Positions 1-10,248 are shown, counted from the first letter of the stretch. The stretch: DNA of 36,640 nt from an uncultured archaeon (GCA_937921685.1 CAKZUF010000048.1:1-36640), one strand, 5' to 3'. The notes: a model not told the origin generated them from the letters alone. Program-made: numbers and translations.

Positions 1-38
1 GTAAAGGGTTATAAGGGGCGGCCCAGTCTATAGCTGAA

Positions 39-296
39 TTGGCTGAGGAAAAGCGTCTAAATAAGAAGGGATATCTCACGCAGACCGGGGAGGGTGAGCT
101 CCTCCTAGTCAACGAGAAGGGTGTCGCATATCTTGTGAACGAGTCAATCGTAGCAATCTGGGATCGGTTTGAGGAAAAGACTGTTGAAGAGGTCATACAG
201 GAGGTTGCAGACATATCGGAGATAAACCCGGATGAGCTTCGAGAACCGATAAGAGAGCTGGTAGATGCACTGGTTAAGGCTGAGCTCCTAGCTTAA
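39..296 (+). CDS. PqqD-like small protein (peptide chaperone/RRE-like fold)
   Basis: 85-aa ORF (TTG start); pattern ...GELLLVNEKGVAYLVNESIVAIWDRFEEKTVEEVI...ELVDALVKAELL resembles the PqqD family. Confidence 0.6.
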   Translation: MAEEKRLNKKGYLTQTGEGELLLVNEKGVAYLVNESIVAIWDRFEEKTVEEVIQEVADISEINPDELREPIRELVDALVKAELLA

Positions 297-363
297 AAGA
301 GTTAAGAGAGACGGTCACCCAAGCCCCAGCAGTTTTTTAGTGATTTTATAGGTAAGGCTCGTC

Positions 364-702
364 TCAGCGGAGCTTGTTTACCAGCTTCATCATTTCTTCA
401 TAGTGGTGTCTGATGACTGCTGCGCCCTCCTCACCCATCATCTTTTCAGCATTCGCCTTACACGCCTCTATTGCTGTCAAGAGCCCCTCCTTAGTAGGCT
501 TCTCGATGCTCACACCGCACTGTTTAAACACTCCCTCAAGGAACTGGCGCACCTGCTGCCTCAAAACCTCATCCTGATAGGGCTGGCCTAAAATCTCCAA
601 GAACTCCCTGTTAGCGCTCTCAAAACACTTCAACAGCTCATCCCTAACCAGCTCCGGAGTCACCTTCTCGGCCGGAAGATCGGGGGCCTTATAACGCGAC
701 AT
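364..702 (-). CDS. hypothetical protein
   Basis: ORF trimmed to internal ATG (MSRYKAPDLPAEK...); TATA-like ATATATATT about 26 bp upstream on the minus strand. Confidence 0.6.
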   Translation of the reverse strand: MSRYKAPDLPAEKVTPELVRDELLKCFESANREFLEILGQPYQDEVLRQQVRQFLEGVFKQCGVSIEKPTKEGLLTAIEACKANAEKMMGEEGAAVIRHHYEEMMKLVNKLR

Positions 703-876
703 GCTTATACCAGCCTTTCCCCACAATATATATCTTCTTATTATGGAAAAATATGGGTTGTAACGGTCTACCCCTAAAGGCTTTAAATTAAACTCCATCT
801 GAAGTTGTAAACACAGCAAATATTGCATGTTCTTCTAAAAAGCTTTAAATAAACCACATCCCAACTCTAACCGAAT

Positions 877-1707
877 ATGGCGGCAAAGAGCGTTGGTGCA
901 GTTTGGATTGCATTGGCGCTGGTCGTCGGTATCGTTATCGGTGCAGGCGGGTTTTATGCAGCCTCTTCGCTCATGGCGCCACCGGCTAAGCCGTCGCTAC
1001 TCGAAACTATTAAGAATAGAGGAGTGCTGATCGTCGGCACGAGCGCGGACTGGCCGCCCTTCGAGTACATCGACGCGCAGGGAAACTTCGCTGGTATAGA
1101 CATAGTGATTGCTGATAGGATTGCGCGGGAGATTGGCGTCAAGCTTGAGATTCGCGATATGAAGTTTGGCGCTTTGATTCAGGCCTTGAAGGCGGGGCAG
1201 ATAGACCTTATCTTGGCCGACCTTCACCACACAGCGGAGCGTGAAAAAGAGATCGACTTCTCAAAGGGATACTACGTGGCATATGACGCCGCTGTTGTGG
1301 TGCTTAAGAGTAAGGCGTCTCAAATTACCTCCGAGTCCTCGCTTGTCGGCAAGAACATTGGCGTCCAACAGGGCACGATACAGGAGGAGTGGGCTAAGAA
1401 GAATTTGGGGGGAAAGGCTAACATAGTCTCCTATGACCGTGTCTACCCCGAGATGGTGATGACGCTCAAGAGGGGTGACCTCGACGCTATAATCGTGGGG
1501 GACATAATAGCAACCGTACTCGCCTCCCGCGACCCAGACCTAGCTGTAGTTTTGAAGATTGGGAGCCTAAGCGGCGCAGCTGTAGGGATTCCACAGGGAG
1601 AGGAGGAGCTGAAATACATAGTCAACAAGGTGATAGAGGACCTTACGTCAACCAGCGAGATGAATAGGATCTTCGAGGAAGAAATTAATAAGTGGCTTGG
1701 GCAGTAA
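877..1707 (+). CDS. amino-acid ABC transporter substrate-binding protein (PBP2 type)
   Basis: N-terminal TM/signal; LIVGTSADWPPFEYIDAQGNFAGIDIVIADRIA typical of family 3 solute-binding proteins; upstream TATA CTTTAAATAA. Confidence 0.93.
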   Translation: MAAKSVGAVWIALALVVGIVIGAGGFYAASSLMAPPAKPSLLETIKNRGVLIVGTSADWPPFEYIDAQGNFAGIDIVIADRIAREIGVKLEIRDMKFGALIQALKAGQIDLILADLHHTAEREKEIDFSKGYYVAYDAAVVVLKSKASQITSESSLVGKNIGVQQGTIQEEWAKKNLGGKANIVSYDRVYPEMVMTLKRGDLDAIIVGDIIATVLASRDPDLAVVLKIGSLSGAAVGIPQGEEELKYIVNKVIEDLTSTSEMNRIFEEEINKWLGQ

Positions 1708-1721
1708 ACAGTATTTAGGAG

Positions 1722-2390
1722 TTGGACATTAGCCGTTTTTTGTTCCAGGTTCTCCCCTACTTGATGGAGGGCATACCCGTGACGATGCAGCTGACGCTCC
1801 TCTCCTTCGCTCTCGGCTTGGCGCTGGGCTCTGTCTTGGCAGCGGCAAGGGTCTTCGGCTCGAAACCCCTCTCAATTATTTCCCGCTCGTACATCGAGTT
1901 CTTCCGCGGAACCCCACTACTCGTGCAGATATTCTTTATCTACTTCAGCCTTCCTGCGGTGGGTATTAGGCTGGACGCCTTCACAGCCTCTGTGATAGCC
2001 ATCGGGTTTAATAGCGCGGCCTATCAGGCCGAGATCCTTCGGTCGGCTATTAAGGGCATTCCCGAGGAGCAGTACCTCGCTGCAGAGTCGCTTGGAATGA
2101 CGACTGTCCAGACTTATCGGTTCATCATATTCCCACAGGCCATCCGTGTCGCCACACCGGCCCTAGTCAACGAGTTTGTCGCTCTCATCAAATATACGTC
2201 GCTCGCCTCGATTATCGGTGTTGCAGAGCTTTTTAGAAGGACTGAGTACATGGTCTCCTACACGTTTATGCCCGAGATCTATCTGCTGGCCGCTGCGATT
2301 TATCTAGCCATCTGCCTACCCTCATCACAGTTCTCCAAGATGCTGGAGACGCGGTACGCTATTCCTGGGTATAAGAGGGCGCTAGTTTGA
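1722..2390 (+). CDS. amino-acid ABC transporter permease (HisM/GlnP family)
   Basis: SYIEFFRGTPLLVQIFFIYFSLP and AAYQAEILRSAIKGIPEEQYLAAESLGM motifs. Confidence 0.93.
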   Translation: MDISRFLFQVLPYLMEGIPVTMQLTLLSFALGLALGSVLAAARVFGSKPLSIISRSYIEFFRGTPLLVQIFFIYFSLPAVGIRLDAFTASVIAIGFNSAAYQAEILRSAIKGIPEEQYLAAESLGMTTVQTYRFIIFPQAIRVATPALVNEFVALIKYTSLASIIGVAELFRRTEYMVSYTFMPEIYLLAAAIYLAICLPSSQFSKMLETRYAIPGYKRALV

Positions 2391-3136
2391 GCGGGGATCT
2401 GCTGCAAATTAGCGGGTTGAGGGCTGGCTATGAGAAGGTTGAGGTCTTGAGGGGTATAGACATTAACGTTAAGAGGGGGGAGAAAGTCGTTATTCTGGGT
2501 CCAAGTGGCTCGGGTAAGAGCACCCTACTAAAATGCATACCATATCTAGTGAAGCCTTGGAGCGGAGAGATTCGCATCAACGGTCTAGTCGTTAACCCTG
2601 ACCCAGCCATCCTCAGGAGAATCAGGGCGAGCATTGGATTCGTCTTTCAGCAATACAACCTGTTCCCCCACATGACCGTTCTAAGAAATGTGGCCCTTCC
2701 CCTAGAGCTTAGCAAGGGGATGAGTAGGCGCGAGGCAGAGAGGATAGCCCAGTCCGTCCTAGATATGCTAGGCCTCGGAGAATTAGCTGGAAAGTATCCA
2801 CTGGAGCTCTCAGGTGGCCAGCAGCAGAGGGCCGCCATAGCGAGAGCGCTGGCTATCGACCCCAAGCTACTCCTACTAGATGAGCCCACCTCTGCGCTGG
2901 ACCCTGAGCTGAGATATGAGGTGGTTGAGACCCTATATCAGGTAGCGAAACAGGGCAGGGCCATGCTCATTGTCACACACGAGCTAGACTTTGCAGAGGC
3001 GGCGGCAGACCGTGTCGTCTTCATAGACGAGGGCCTAATTGTGGAGGAGGGCGACGCTAGGGAGGTCCTCGAGCGGCCAAAGAAGGAGAGAACGGAGAGG
3101 TTCCTCAGACGGCTTAGAAGCAGACACTCGGGCTGA
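2387..3136 (+). CDS. amino-acid ABC transporter ATP-binding protein (GlnQ-like)
   Basis: Walker A GPSGSGKST, LSGGQQQR signature, LLLDEPTSALD. Confidence 0.94.
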   Translation: MSGDLLQISGLRAGYEKVEVLRGIDINVKRGEKVVILGPSGSGKSTLLKCIPYLVKPWSGEIRINGLVVNPDPAILRRIRASIGFVFQQYNLFPHMTVLRNVALPLELSKGMSRREAERIAQSVLDMLGLGELAGKYPLELSGGQQQRAAIARALAIDPKLLLLDEPTSALDPELRYEVVETLYQVAKQGRAMLIVTHELDFAEAAADRVVFIDEGLIVEEGDAREVLERPKKERTERFLRRLRSRHSG

Positions 3137-3191
3137 CTGGGAAATATTTTAAGCCGGGGCTCTGTCGTGTGGGGTTTAGGGCTTTGACGTC

Positions 3192-3608
3192 TTGACGAGC
3201 TATATTGTCTGCCTTGTTGAGGGTGTGGCTTTCTCTGATAGGCGGAGCGTCATTGTTTGGGAGGCTTTAACCGAGCTGGTCTGCGAGCTAATGCCTGAGA
3301 AGAGCGGTGTCTTGAGGCTATGGAGTGGTAGGCATATTGCGTCGAAGGAGGAGGCTTCAACGTGGCTTGAGGCATGTTACCGCGTCAGGGACTATAAGCC
3401 GCGGCCGCCCGTTGACCTGTCCCAGTTTTCAACACCTATAGGCTATGATTTGGATAGAGCTGCGAAAGCCCTGAAGATGAAGCAGAGAGAAGTGGCTAAG
3501 ATGTTTCGGAAGCTTGAGAAGGCCCTAATGCTGGTTGCCTGCAACGAGGTGGCAGCTGCTATGAGGCATAGCTGGGAAAACCAGCACGAGATAATGTTGA
3601 AGAGATAA
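3192..3608 (+). CDS. hypothetical protein
   Basis: 138-aa ORF in a gene-sized gap; TATA-like AATATTTTAA upstream. Confidence 0.55.
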   Translation: MTSYIVCLVEGVAFSDRRSVIVWEALTELVCELMPEKSGVLRLWSGRHIASKEEASTWLEACYRVRDYKPRPPVDLSQFSTPIGYDLDRAAKALKMKQREVAKMFRKLEKALMLVACNEVAAAMRHSWENQHEIMLKR

Positions 3609-3616
3609 GATGTCTC

Positions 3617-5410
3617 CTACCCCGCCTCCACGTAGTAGTATTCTCCCATCTCCTTCTGTATGCGGTCAAGCCTCGAGTCGGGCTTGTTTACTCGGGGCCT
3701 ATTGCTTTTCCTGTCGCGCCTGAACGTTATGCCCAGCTCCGAGAGGAATCTGTTGAACCCCTCCCTCATGCTCATAGGTGGGAGGGCGTGCCCCTCGATT
3801 CCCGGCCGGCCCGTGAAGACCATCAACCTCGTAGCCGAGAAGTCAACCAGCATCAAGTCATGCTCCACCAGGAATACGTAGGCTCCCTTCTCTCTGGCCA
3901 GCCTCTTCAGGAGCCGCGCAACAACGTATCTCTCCTCTACGTCTAGGAAGGCGCTCGGCTCATCCAAGAGATAGATCTCGGCCTCCTTTGACAGTGCCTC
4001 GGCTATAGCTACGCGCTGTAGCTCCCCACCGCTGAGGTCCATCATGTTTCTGTCTAGGAGTCTGTCGAGGCCGAGGGGTTTCAGCAACTCTGACCTGTAG
4101 AGCTCTGTGTCGAAGTCCTTTCCCGCCGCCCTCTTCAATACGTCGGCGACTATCTCATCCCTCGGTTCCGGGTGCTGGGGCTTGTAGCTGAGCGACCTAT
4201 ACTCTATCCTGTTACCTAAATCGTCCGGCTCAAGCCCTGCTAGGAGCTTGATGAAGGTGGATTTACCTATGCCGTTCGGCCCCACTATCCCCACCACTTC
4301 TCCCATCTTGGCGCTACCCTCCTCAACTACCAGCCTAAAAGACCCATACGTCTTCGTCATCCGATACCAGTAGATGGAGGGTCCTACCGCAGAGTCAGGT
4401 GCCGGAGGGCTATGTGCTGAGAAGGCTATCTCATATCTCCTGAACCTGACGTTCTCGAGGGGGGCGTAGCCCTCGAGATAGGTGTTGACCCCCTCGCTTA
4501 GGCTGTAGGGGCCCGAGACTATTCCATACACACCTGGCTCGCCGTAGAAGATGAATATAGTGTCGGATACATAGTCTAGGAATGAGAGGTCGTGGTCGGC
4601 GACGAAGACTCGCGCCCCCTCACCTACTAAGCTTCGAATGGCTGATGCCGCTCTTACCCTCTGCCTGACGTCAAGGTAGCTGGAGGGCTCGTCGAAAATG
4701 TAGCAATCCCCTCCCCTCAATATGGCCGCTGCAATTGCTAGACGCTGGAGCTCGCCACCGCTCAGAGCGGAGACCTCCCTGTCGAGGAGGTGTTCTAGCT
4801 CGAGCTTTCTGACGACGTCCTCTATCGGCTTGGAGCCGGCGACTCGTGTTAGAATCTCGCGGACCTTACCCTTCACCGCTCGGGGGATTTGAGTTATGTT
4901 CTGGGGCTTAAAGGTCACGCGGAGCATCCCAGCCGACATTCTCTTGAAATAGTCCTGAATTAGCGTGCCTCGGAATCTTTTAGCAACCTCCTCCCAGCCC
5001 TGCCCGTCTTCGAGTTTTCCTAGATTGGGCTTGAGCTGGCCAGCCAAGATTGATAGGGCGGTTGACTTCCCGATGCCGTTTCTTCCGAGAAGACCTGTGA
5101 CTGTCCCCGGCTCGACGTATGGGAGCCTATAGAGCCTAAACGAGTTCACGCCATACTGGTGTATGAGGTCGCCTCCAAGCTCCGACGGCAGGTTTACTAT
5201 GGCTATCGCCTCGAAGGGGCACTTGGCTACACATATCCCACACCCGATGCAGAGCTCCTCGTTGATTACTGGAAACCCATTCTCACCCATCTTGATCGCC
5301 TCTATCTTATTCCTAACCGGTGGGCAGAAGGCTATGCACGGTGTCCCACATTTTGTTGGCTGGCAATGGTCAAGATCTATGACTGCGACTCTGAGCATAA
5401 TGTCAGCCAC
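3617..5410 (-). CDS. ABCE1/Rli1 ribosome recycling ATPase
   Basis: N-terminal 4Fe-4S clusters (CGTPCIAFCPP; CIGCGICVAKCPF) plus two ABC domains with GRNGIGKST/GPNGIGKST. Confidence 0.97.
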   Translation of the reverse strand: MADIMLRVAVIDLDHCQPTKCGTPCIAFCPPVRNKIEAIKMGENGFPVINEELCIGCGICVAKCPFEAIAIVNLPSELGGDLIHQYGVNSFRLYRLPYVEPGTVTGLLGRNGIGKSTALSILAGQLKPNLGKLEDGQGWEEVAKRFRGTLIQDYFKRMSAGMLRVTFKPQNITQIPRAVKGKVREILTRVAGSKPIEDVVRKLELEHLLDREVSALSGGELQRLAIAAAILRGGDCYIFDEPSSYLDVRQRVRAASAIRSLVGEGARVFVADHDLSFLDYVSDTIFIFYGEPGVYGIVSGPYSLSEGVNTYLEGYAPLENVRFRRYEIAFSAHSPPAPDSAVGPSIYWYRMTKTYGSFRLVVEEGSAKMGEVVGIVGPNGIGKSTFIKLLAGLEPDDLGNRIEYRSLSYKPQHPEPRDEIVADVLKRAAGKDFDTELYRSELLKPLGLDRLLDRNMMDLSGGELQRVAIAEALSKEAEIYLLDEPSAFLDVEERYVVARLLKRLAREKGAYVFLVEHDLMLVDFSATRLMVFTGRPGIEGHALPPMSMREGFNRFLSELGITFRRDRKSNRPRVNKPDSRLDRIQKEMGEYYYVEAG

Positions 5411-5568
5411 CCCGCTGCACAGGGCTCGAGGCTAGATTCATACAGACGCCTACCCTACTACCATAACTATGTCATAGACCTCAATATCTACCCTACAATC
5501 TAACCCGTCTGACAACGCGGCAGACTGTGTGCTCATCATCTCTTAAATATGGCCCTAACTCGTGTGTG

Positions 5569-6261
5569 ATGGAATCGATGGTACTTACTGCAAAGGTCTT
5601 CGAGGTTAGAGAGGAAATCTCTCTAGCCACGATAGCGGCTAAGCTGGGCGAGTTTAGGGAGAGGCAGCTGGTTAGGGAGGAGGATAGGGAGATTGAGCTC
5701 TTGACGGATGTTCGGGAGATTAATGCTGGAAAGGACTACATCTCCGGAATATTCAGTAGGGATAAGCTCGTCAGGATCAAGCAGAGGGGGAAGCAGCTGC
5801 CTATTGTGAAGACGGTCGAGGCCTATATGGAGTTTCGGAACAGGGGGGACAAGATACTGCTAACAATTGCTCAGGAGAAGCACTTCGCAAACTCGGCCGC
5901 CACTACGCTCTCAAACGCCCTCTTCCTCAACTATAAGAGCATCGTCGAGGCCTATATCCCCCCAGAGAACATGCAGCAGATACACGAGTCCAACCCAGAG
6001 GGGACGAAGCTAATCTGGTTTGACCAGGTCGACATACCCGGTGTAGACAAGCTCGCCCTCGCCGGCCCCTCACTCATGGACACGTCACTCTACCAAGAAT
6101 ACCTCAGCCACGGTAAGATATGGTACATTGTCTACACCACGCGGGCTGGCGGAAAGATCATAGGCCTGACGAGGAATGCTGTCGTAACCGCCTTCACGAA
6201 GATGCCGGAGTCCGAGTTCATAGACTACATAGTCACTAGCATCTTCCCCCTGATTAGGTGA
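5569..6261 (+). CDS. hypothetical protein
   Basis: ORF with start trimmed to ATG about 25 bp after TATA CTTAAATATG. Confidence 0.65.
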   Translation: MESMVLTAKVFEVREEISLATIAAKLGEFRERQLVREEDREIELLTDVREINAGKDYISGIFSRDKLVRIKQRGKQLPIVKTVEAYMEFRNRGDKILLTIAQEKHFANSAATTLSNALFLNYKSIVEAYIPPENMQQIHESNPEGTKLIWFDQVDIPGVDKLALAGPSLMDTSLYQEYLSHGKIWYIVYTTRAGGKIIGLTRNAVVTAFTKMPESEFIDYIVTSIFPLIR

Positions 6262-6348
6262 GCTGGTGTCTGTGGACTTTTTAGTAGCAGGCCCTATATT
6301 CTTAAAATTCTTTAGTTTTGGCATGGGTTTTTATTTAGGCTTATCAGC

Positions 6349-7242
6349 ATGCAGTATCGCCGGAATGGTCGTGGCGGGGAGGGTGTAGAAGAGAGAATGG
6401 AGGTTGAGCTGCTGTACGACATGCCGCGGCTTGAGGAGAAGCTGTTGATAGAGAGCTTCAGGCAGAGAGGGGTGGAGGTCAAGCTAACCAACGTCAACAC
6501 CATGCCACTTTTAATAGGAGAGGTGGCTGCAGAGATCGCCCTAGTCAGGGTTGTCTCGATGCAGAAGGCCCTCTACTCTGCCGCCATCAGGGAGGCTGCC
6601 GGCGCAACAGCGATAAACAGCTCCACAACACTCATGCTCTGCGGCGACAAGATACTAACCCTGAGTAGGCTGAAGGCTCAGGGTCTCAAGATTCCCCGGA
6701 GCATGGTTGTATTGGGCGCAGAGTCCGCGGAAGTGGCGTATAGGCGTTTCCCCAAGCCCTTCGTCGATAAGCCGCCCATCGGGAGCTGGGGTAGGCTCGT
6801 AACTCTTGTGAAGGATAAGAGCACTTGGAGAAGCGTCTTAGAGCACAGGCAGATGATGCAGAGCCAGCAGCTGCGGACACACATCGTGCAGGAATACATA
6901 GAGAGTGGGGGAAGGGACATCAGAACAATAGTAATTGGCGGCGAGGTGATTGGGGCTGTTATTAGGAGGAGCGTTGGGGACGAGTGGAGGACCAATGTGG
7001 CGCTCGGAGGAAAGACCGAGCCAATCAAAGTGAATGGCGAGATAGCCGAGCTGAGCGTCAAGGCGGCCAAGACTGTCGGCGGCGAGTTCATATCAATCGA
7101 CATCCTTGAGGACAAGAATAGCGGCCAACTCTATCTTAATGAGGTGAACGGTGTGCCGGAGTTCAAGGGGTTCATGGAGGCGACTGGAATAAGTGTTGCT
7201 GACGAGCTTGCGAAATACATAGTATCGGTGATGAGGCGATGA
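6349..7242 (+). CDS. LysW-dependent ATP-grasp ligase, LysX/ArgX family (copy 1)
   Basis: ATP-grasp; KPPIGSWGRLVTLV, QEYIESGGRDIRTIVIGGEVIGAV, TNVALGGKTEPI; in LysW cluster. Confidence 0.9.
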   Translation: MQYRRNGRGGEGVEERMEVELLYDMPRLEEKLLIESFRQRGVEVKLTNVNTMPLLIGEVAAEIALVRVVSMQKALYSAAIREAAGATAINSSTTLMLCGDKILTLSRLKAQGLKIPRSMVVLGAESAEVAYRRFPKPFVDKPPIGSWGRLVTLVKDKSTWRSVLEHRQMMQSQQLRTHIVQEYIESGGRDIRTIVIGGEVIGAVIRRSVGDEWRTNVALGGKTEPIKVNGEIAELSVKAAKTVGGEFISIDILEDKNSGQLYLNEVNGVPEFKGFMEATGISVADELAKYIVSVMRR

Positions 7243-8294
7243 CCACTAGGGTTGCTATTATAGGTGCGAGCGGCTACACAGGCGGCGAGGCCCTAAGACT
7301 CTTGGCGACACACCCACGCGTAGAGATCGTTGCAGCTACCTCGCGCGAGTATGCCGGGAAACCTGTAGCAGCTGTACACCTAAACCTCCGCTCAGTCTTG
7401 GGCGTGATGAAGTTCTCCGAGCTCAACTTGGAGAAGATCGTCTCGGAGGCTGAGTTAGTCTTTCTCAGCGTCCCCTCTGGGGTATCGCACACCATGGCTA
7501 GGCGGCTGGTCGAGGCAGGTGTTAGGGTTGTGGACTTGAGCCCGGACTTCAGGCTTAGAGACCCTCGGCTCTACGAGGAGTGGTATGGGTTCACGCACGG
7601 AGACCCGGAGTTGCTGTCGGAGAGTGTCTATGGTCTGCCAGAGATCCACAGGGATGAGATTAGAAACGCGAGGGTTGTGGCCTGCCCGGGGTGTAATGCG
7701 ACGGCCGCGATACTCGCTCTAGCCCCTGCGGTGAGGGAGGGGCTGATAGACGTGGAGCACATCGCCGTGGACGTTAAAGTGGGGAGTAGCGAGGCGGGGA
7801 GGCAGCCCAGCCAAGGAACCCACCACCCTGAGAGGGCCAACGTAATCAGGCCATACGAGGCGGAGGGGCATCGGCATGTGGCGGAGGTTGAGCAGGAGCT
7901 CACGCTCCTCTGCGGCAGGAGGCTCCAGATAGCCATGGTCCCACACGCGGTCGGAAACGTTAGGGGCGCACTGGCAACCGCCCATGTCTGGCTCGCAGAC
8001 TCCCTCGACGAGACCACAGTGTGGAGGGCATATGCAAGACACTACGGAAAGGAGCCCTTCATACGTATAGTCCGCTCCGGCCCAGTCAAGTATCCGGACC
8101 CGAAATATGTGATTGGGAGCAACTTCTGCGACGTGGGTTTCGCGGTTGAGCCCTCCAGGAAAAGGGCGGCCCTATTCGCTGCGATCGACAACTTGATGAA
8201 GGGGGCTGCAGGCCAGGCGGTCCAGTGTATGAACATCATGTTGGGACTGGATGAGAGGGAGGGGCTAAACCTGCTGCCCATAAGCCCTGTGTGA
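7239..8294 (+). CDS. lysY: LysW-gamma-aminoadipyl/glutamyl-phosphate reductase (ArgC/LysY)
   Basis: IIGASGYTGGEALRLL, VVDLSPDFRLRD, ACPGCNATAAILALAP; ATGA overlap with upstream gene. Confidence 0.93.
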   Translation: MTTRVAIIGASGYTGGEALRLLATHPRVEIVAATSREYAGKPVAAVHLNLRSVLGVMKFSELNLEKIVSEAELVFLSVPSGVSHTMARRLVEAGVRVVDLSPDFRLRDPRLYEEWYGFTHGDPELLSESVYGLPEIHRDEIRNARVVACPGCNATAAILALAPAVREGLIDVEHIAVDVKVGSSEAGRQPSQGTHHPERANVIRPYEAEGHRHVAEVEQELTLLCGRRLQIAMVPHAVGNVRGALATAHVWLADSLDETTVWRAYARHYGKEPFIRIVRSGPVKYPDPKYVIGSNFCDVGFAVEPSRKRAALFAAIDNLMKGAAGQAVQCMNIMLGLDEREGLNLLPISPV

Positions 8295-8315
8295 GAAAAT
8301 GAGGGTGATCGCGGT

Positions 8316-9113
8316 ATGGTGATTGTTGTTAAGGCTGGTGGCCGGGTCCTCCAGAACAATATGGAGAATATCGCGAAGAGCTTGGCCCGCATTAGTGGCG
8401 AGGGGATAGTCTTCGTCCATGGGGGCGGAGACATAGTGACCGAGTACTCTAAGAGGCTTGGAGTGACGCCCACGATAGTCACGTCGCCCTCGGGGATCAG
8501 GAGCAGATACACGGATGAGCGGGAGCTGGAGGTCTACGTGATGGCGATGGCCGGGAAGATCAACAAGGAGATAGTCTCAGTGGTTCAGCGGTATGGTGGC
8601 AGGGCGGTAGGGCTCTCAGGCGTTGATGGCGGACTACTCGTAGCTGAGAGGAAGAAGAAGATAGTCATCGTTGATGAGCGGGGCAGGAAGAGGATAATTC
8701 CCGGCGGATATACGGGAAGCATAAAGACGGTGAACGCATCCCTAATAGCCCAAATACTCCAGGCAGGCTATCTCCCGGTAATAGCCCCCCTAGCGCTCGG
8801 GACAGAGGGGGAGATTCTGAACGTAGATGGCGACCAGGCTGCCTCCTGGATCGCTCGAGGAATCGCCGCGGATATGCTCGTATTTCTCAGCGACGTGGAC
8901 GGCGTAATAGTTGATGGGAAGGTTGTGGAGAAGCTCTCTCCCGGCGAGGCGTCTGAGCTGTCTAAGAGGATTGGCCCTGGGATGAACAGGAAGCTTGCAC
9001 TGGCCTCTGAGGCTGTGCTGGGCGGCGTGAAGAGGGTGTTGATAGCGAGTGGGCTTGGCGAAGACCCTCTCTCAGTGGTCTTATCAGGCAGGGGGACGGT
9101 GGTAAGCGCTTGA
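8316..9113 (+). CDS. lysZ: LysW-aminoadipate/glutamate kinase (ArgB/LysZ)
   Basis: amino-acid kinase: VKAGGRVLQNN, VFVHGGGDIVTEYSKRLG, NVDGDQAASWIA, FLSDVDGV. Confidence 0.92.
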   Translation: MVIVVKAGGRVLQNNMENIAKSLARISGEGIVFVHGGGDIVTEYSKRLGVTPTIVTSPSGIRSRYTDERELEVYVMAMAGKINKEIVSVVQRYGGRAVGLSGVDGGLLVAERKKKIVIVDERGRKRIIPGGYTGSIKTVNASLIAQILQAGYLPVIAPLALGTEGEILNVDGDQAASWIARGIAADMLVFLSDVDGVIVDGKVVEKLSPGEASELSKRIGPGMNRKLALASEAVLGGVKRVLIASGLGEDPLSVVLSGRGTVVSA

Positions 9114-9205
9114 AGCCGTATACTGTATCCGTAACAGAAAATACGAGTTACGGCAAGAGAGATACGTTTATCAATAAGAATTCAGGTGGTTCAGGTACGG
9201 AATAG

Positions 9206-9388
9206 GTGAGCCTATTGCCGGAACTCAAGTGCCCCGTCTGCTTCGGCGCCGTCAAAATCCCGGATGACGCCCTCGACGGAGAGCTTTTCGAGCACGAGGA
9301 GTGCGGAGCCCAGCTCGAATTAGTTACAAGCAACGGGTCTAAGACTTTGAGGCTGGCCGAGGAAGTAGGGGAGGACTGGGGAGAGTAG
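9206..9388 (+). CDS. lysW: amino-group carrier protein LysW
   Basis: 60 aa; Zn-binding CPVCFGAV...EHEECGAQLEL and hallmark C-terminus EDWGE. Confidence 0.97.
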   Translation: MSLLPELKCPVCFGAVKIPDDALDGELFEHEECGAQLELVTSNGSKTLRLAEEVGEDWGE

Positions 9389-9392
9389 GGTA

Positions 9393-10241
9393 GTGATAAT
9401 TGGCCTAGTCTACGACCTGCTGCGGCACGAGGAGAGGATGCTGATAGAGGCTATCAGGAGCCGTGGCCAGGGACTGAGACTTGTCTTCATACCGGAGAAG
9501 ATAGACTTCCTAGGCTCTGACAGTAGAGGTGATGACGTCGACTTCGTCTTCCAGAGGTGTGTAAGCCACTACAGGGCCCTCGCCACCACCGCGATACTCG
9601 AGTCGCAGGGGATAAGAGTCGTAAACTCGTACGAGACAATCAGGGATAGTGGGGATAAGCTCGTCACAACAGCTAGGCTTGCGAGTAGGGGGGTGAAGGT
9701 TCCACGGACAGCAATAGCCTACAGCAGGGAGGGGGCGCTCATGGCTGCGCGCGAGATCGGCTACCCCGTCGTTATCAAGCCAATAATGGGGAGCTGGGGT
9801 AGGATGATTGCGCGGGCCAAGAGCGAAGACGACCTCCTCGACATTATGGATTATAGGGAGGCGATGAGCTCCCCCCACTTCAAGATACACTATATCCAGC
9901 AATATGTGGAGAAGCCGGGCCGCGACATCAGGGCCTTTTACGTGTGGGGTGAAGTCCCAACCGCCATCTACAGGATTAGCCAGCGCTGGAAGACAAACAC
10001 AGCTCTCGGAGGAAAGGCCGCACCCGCCAACCTCACAGAGGAGCAGGTAGACCTCGTCATCCGCGCGGGAGACGCCATGGGTGGGGGAGTCTTGGGTATA
10101 GACCTCTTGGAGACGCGTGAGGGTGAGACTCTTGTCAGCGAGGTTAATGCCGTCGTAGAGTTTAGGAACACGGTGCAGGTGACCGGCTACGACTTGGCGG
10201 GGAAGATTGTCGAGGAGACCATCCGCGTATTGAGGAGTTAG
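9393..10241 (+). CDS. LysW-dependent ATP-grasp ligase, LysX/ArgX family (copy 2)
   Basis: KPIMGSWGRMIARA, QQYVEKPGRDIRAFYVWGEV, TNTALGGKAAPA; immediately downstream of lysW. Confidence 0.92.
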   Translation: MIIGLVYDLLRHEERMLIEAIRSRGQGLRLVFIPEKIDFLGSDSRGDDVDFVFQRCVSHYRALATTAILESQGIRVVNSYETIRDSGDKLVTTARLASRGVKVPRTAIAYSREGALMAAREIGYPVVIKPIMGSWGRMIARAKSEDDLLDIMDYREAMSSPHFKIHYIQQYVEKPGRDIRAFYVWGEVPTAIYRISQRWKTNTALGGKAAPANLTEEQVDLVIRAGDAMGGGVLGIDLLETREGETLVSEVNAVVEFRNTVQVTGYDLAGKIVEETIRVLRS

Positions 10242-10248
10242 GAGGATC

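Noticed and set aside
6349-10241. assembly duplication of lysX
   Set aside because: The two ATP-grasp proteins differ throughout; real paralogues expected for LysX/ArgX systems.
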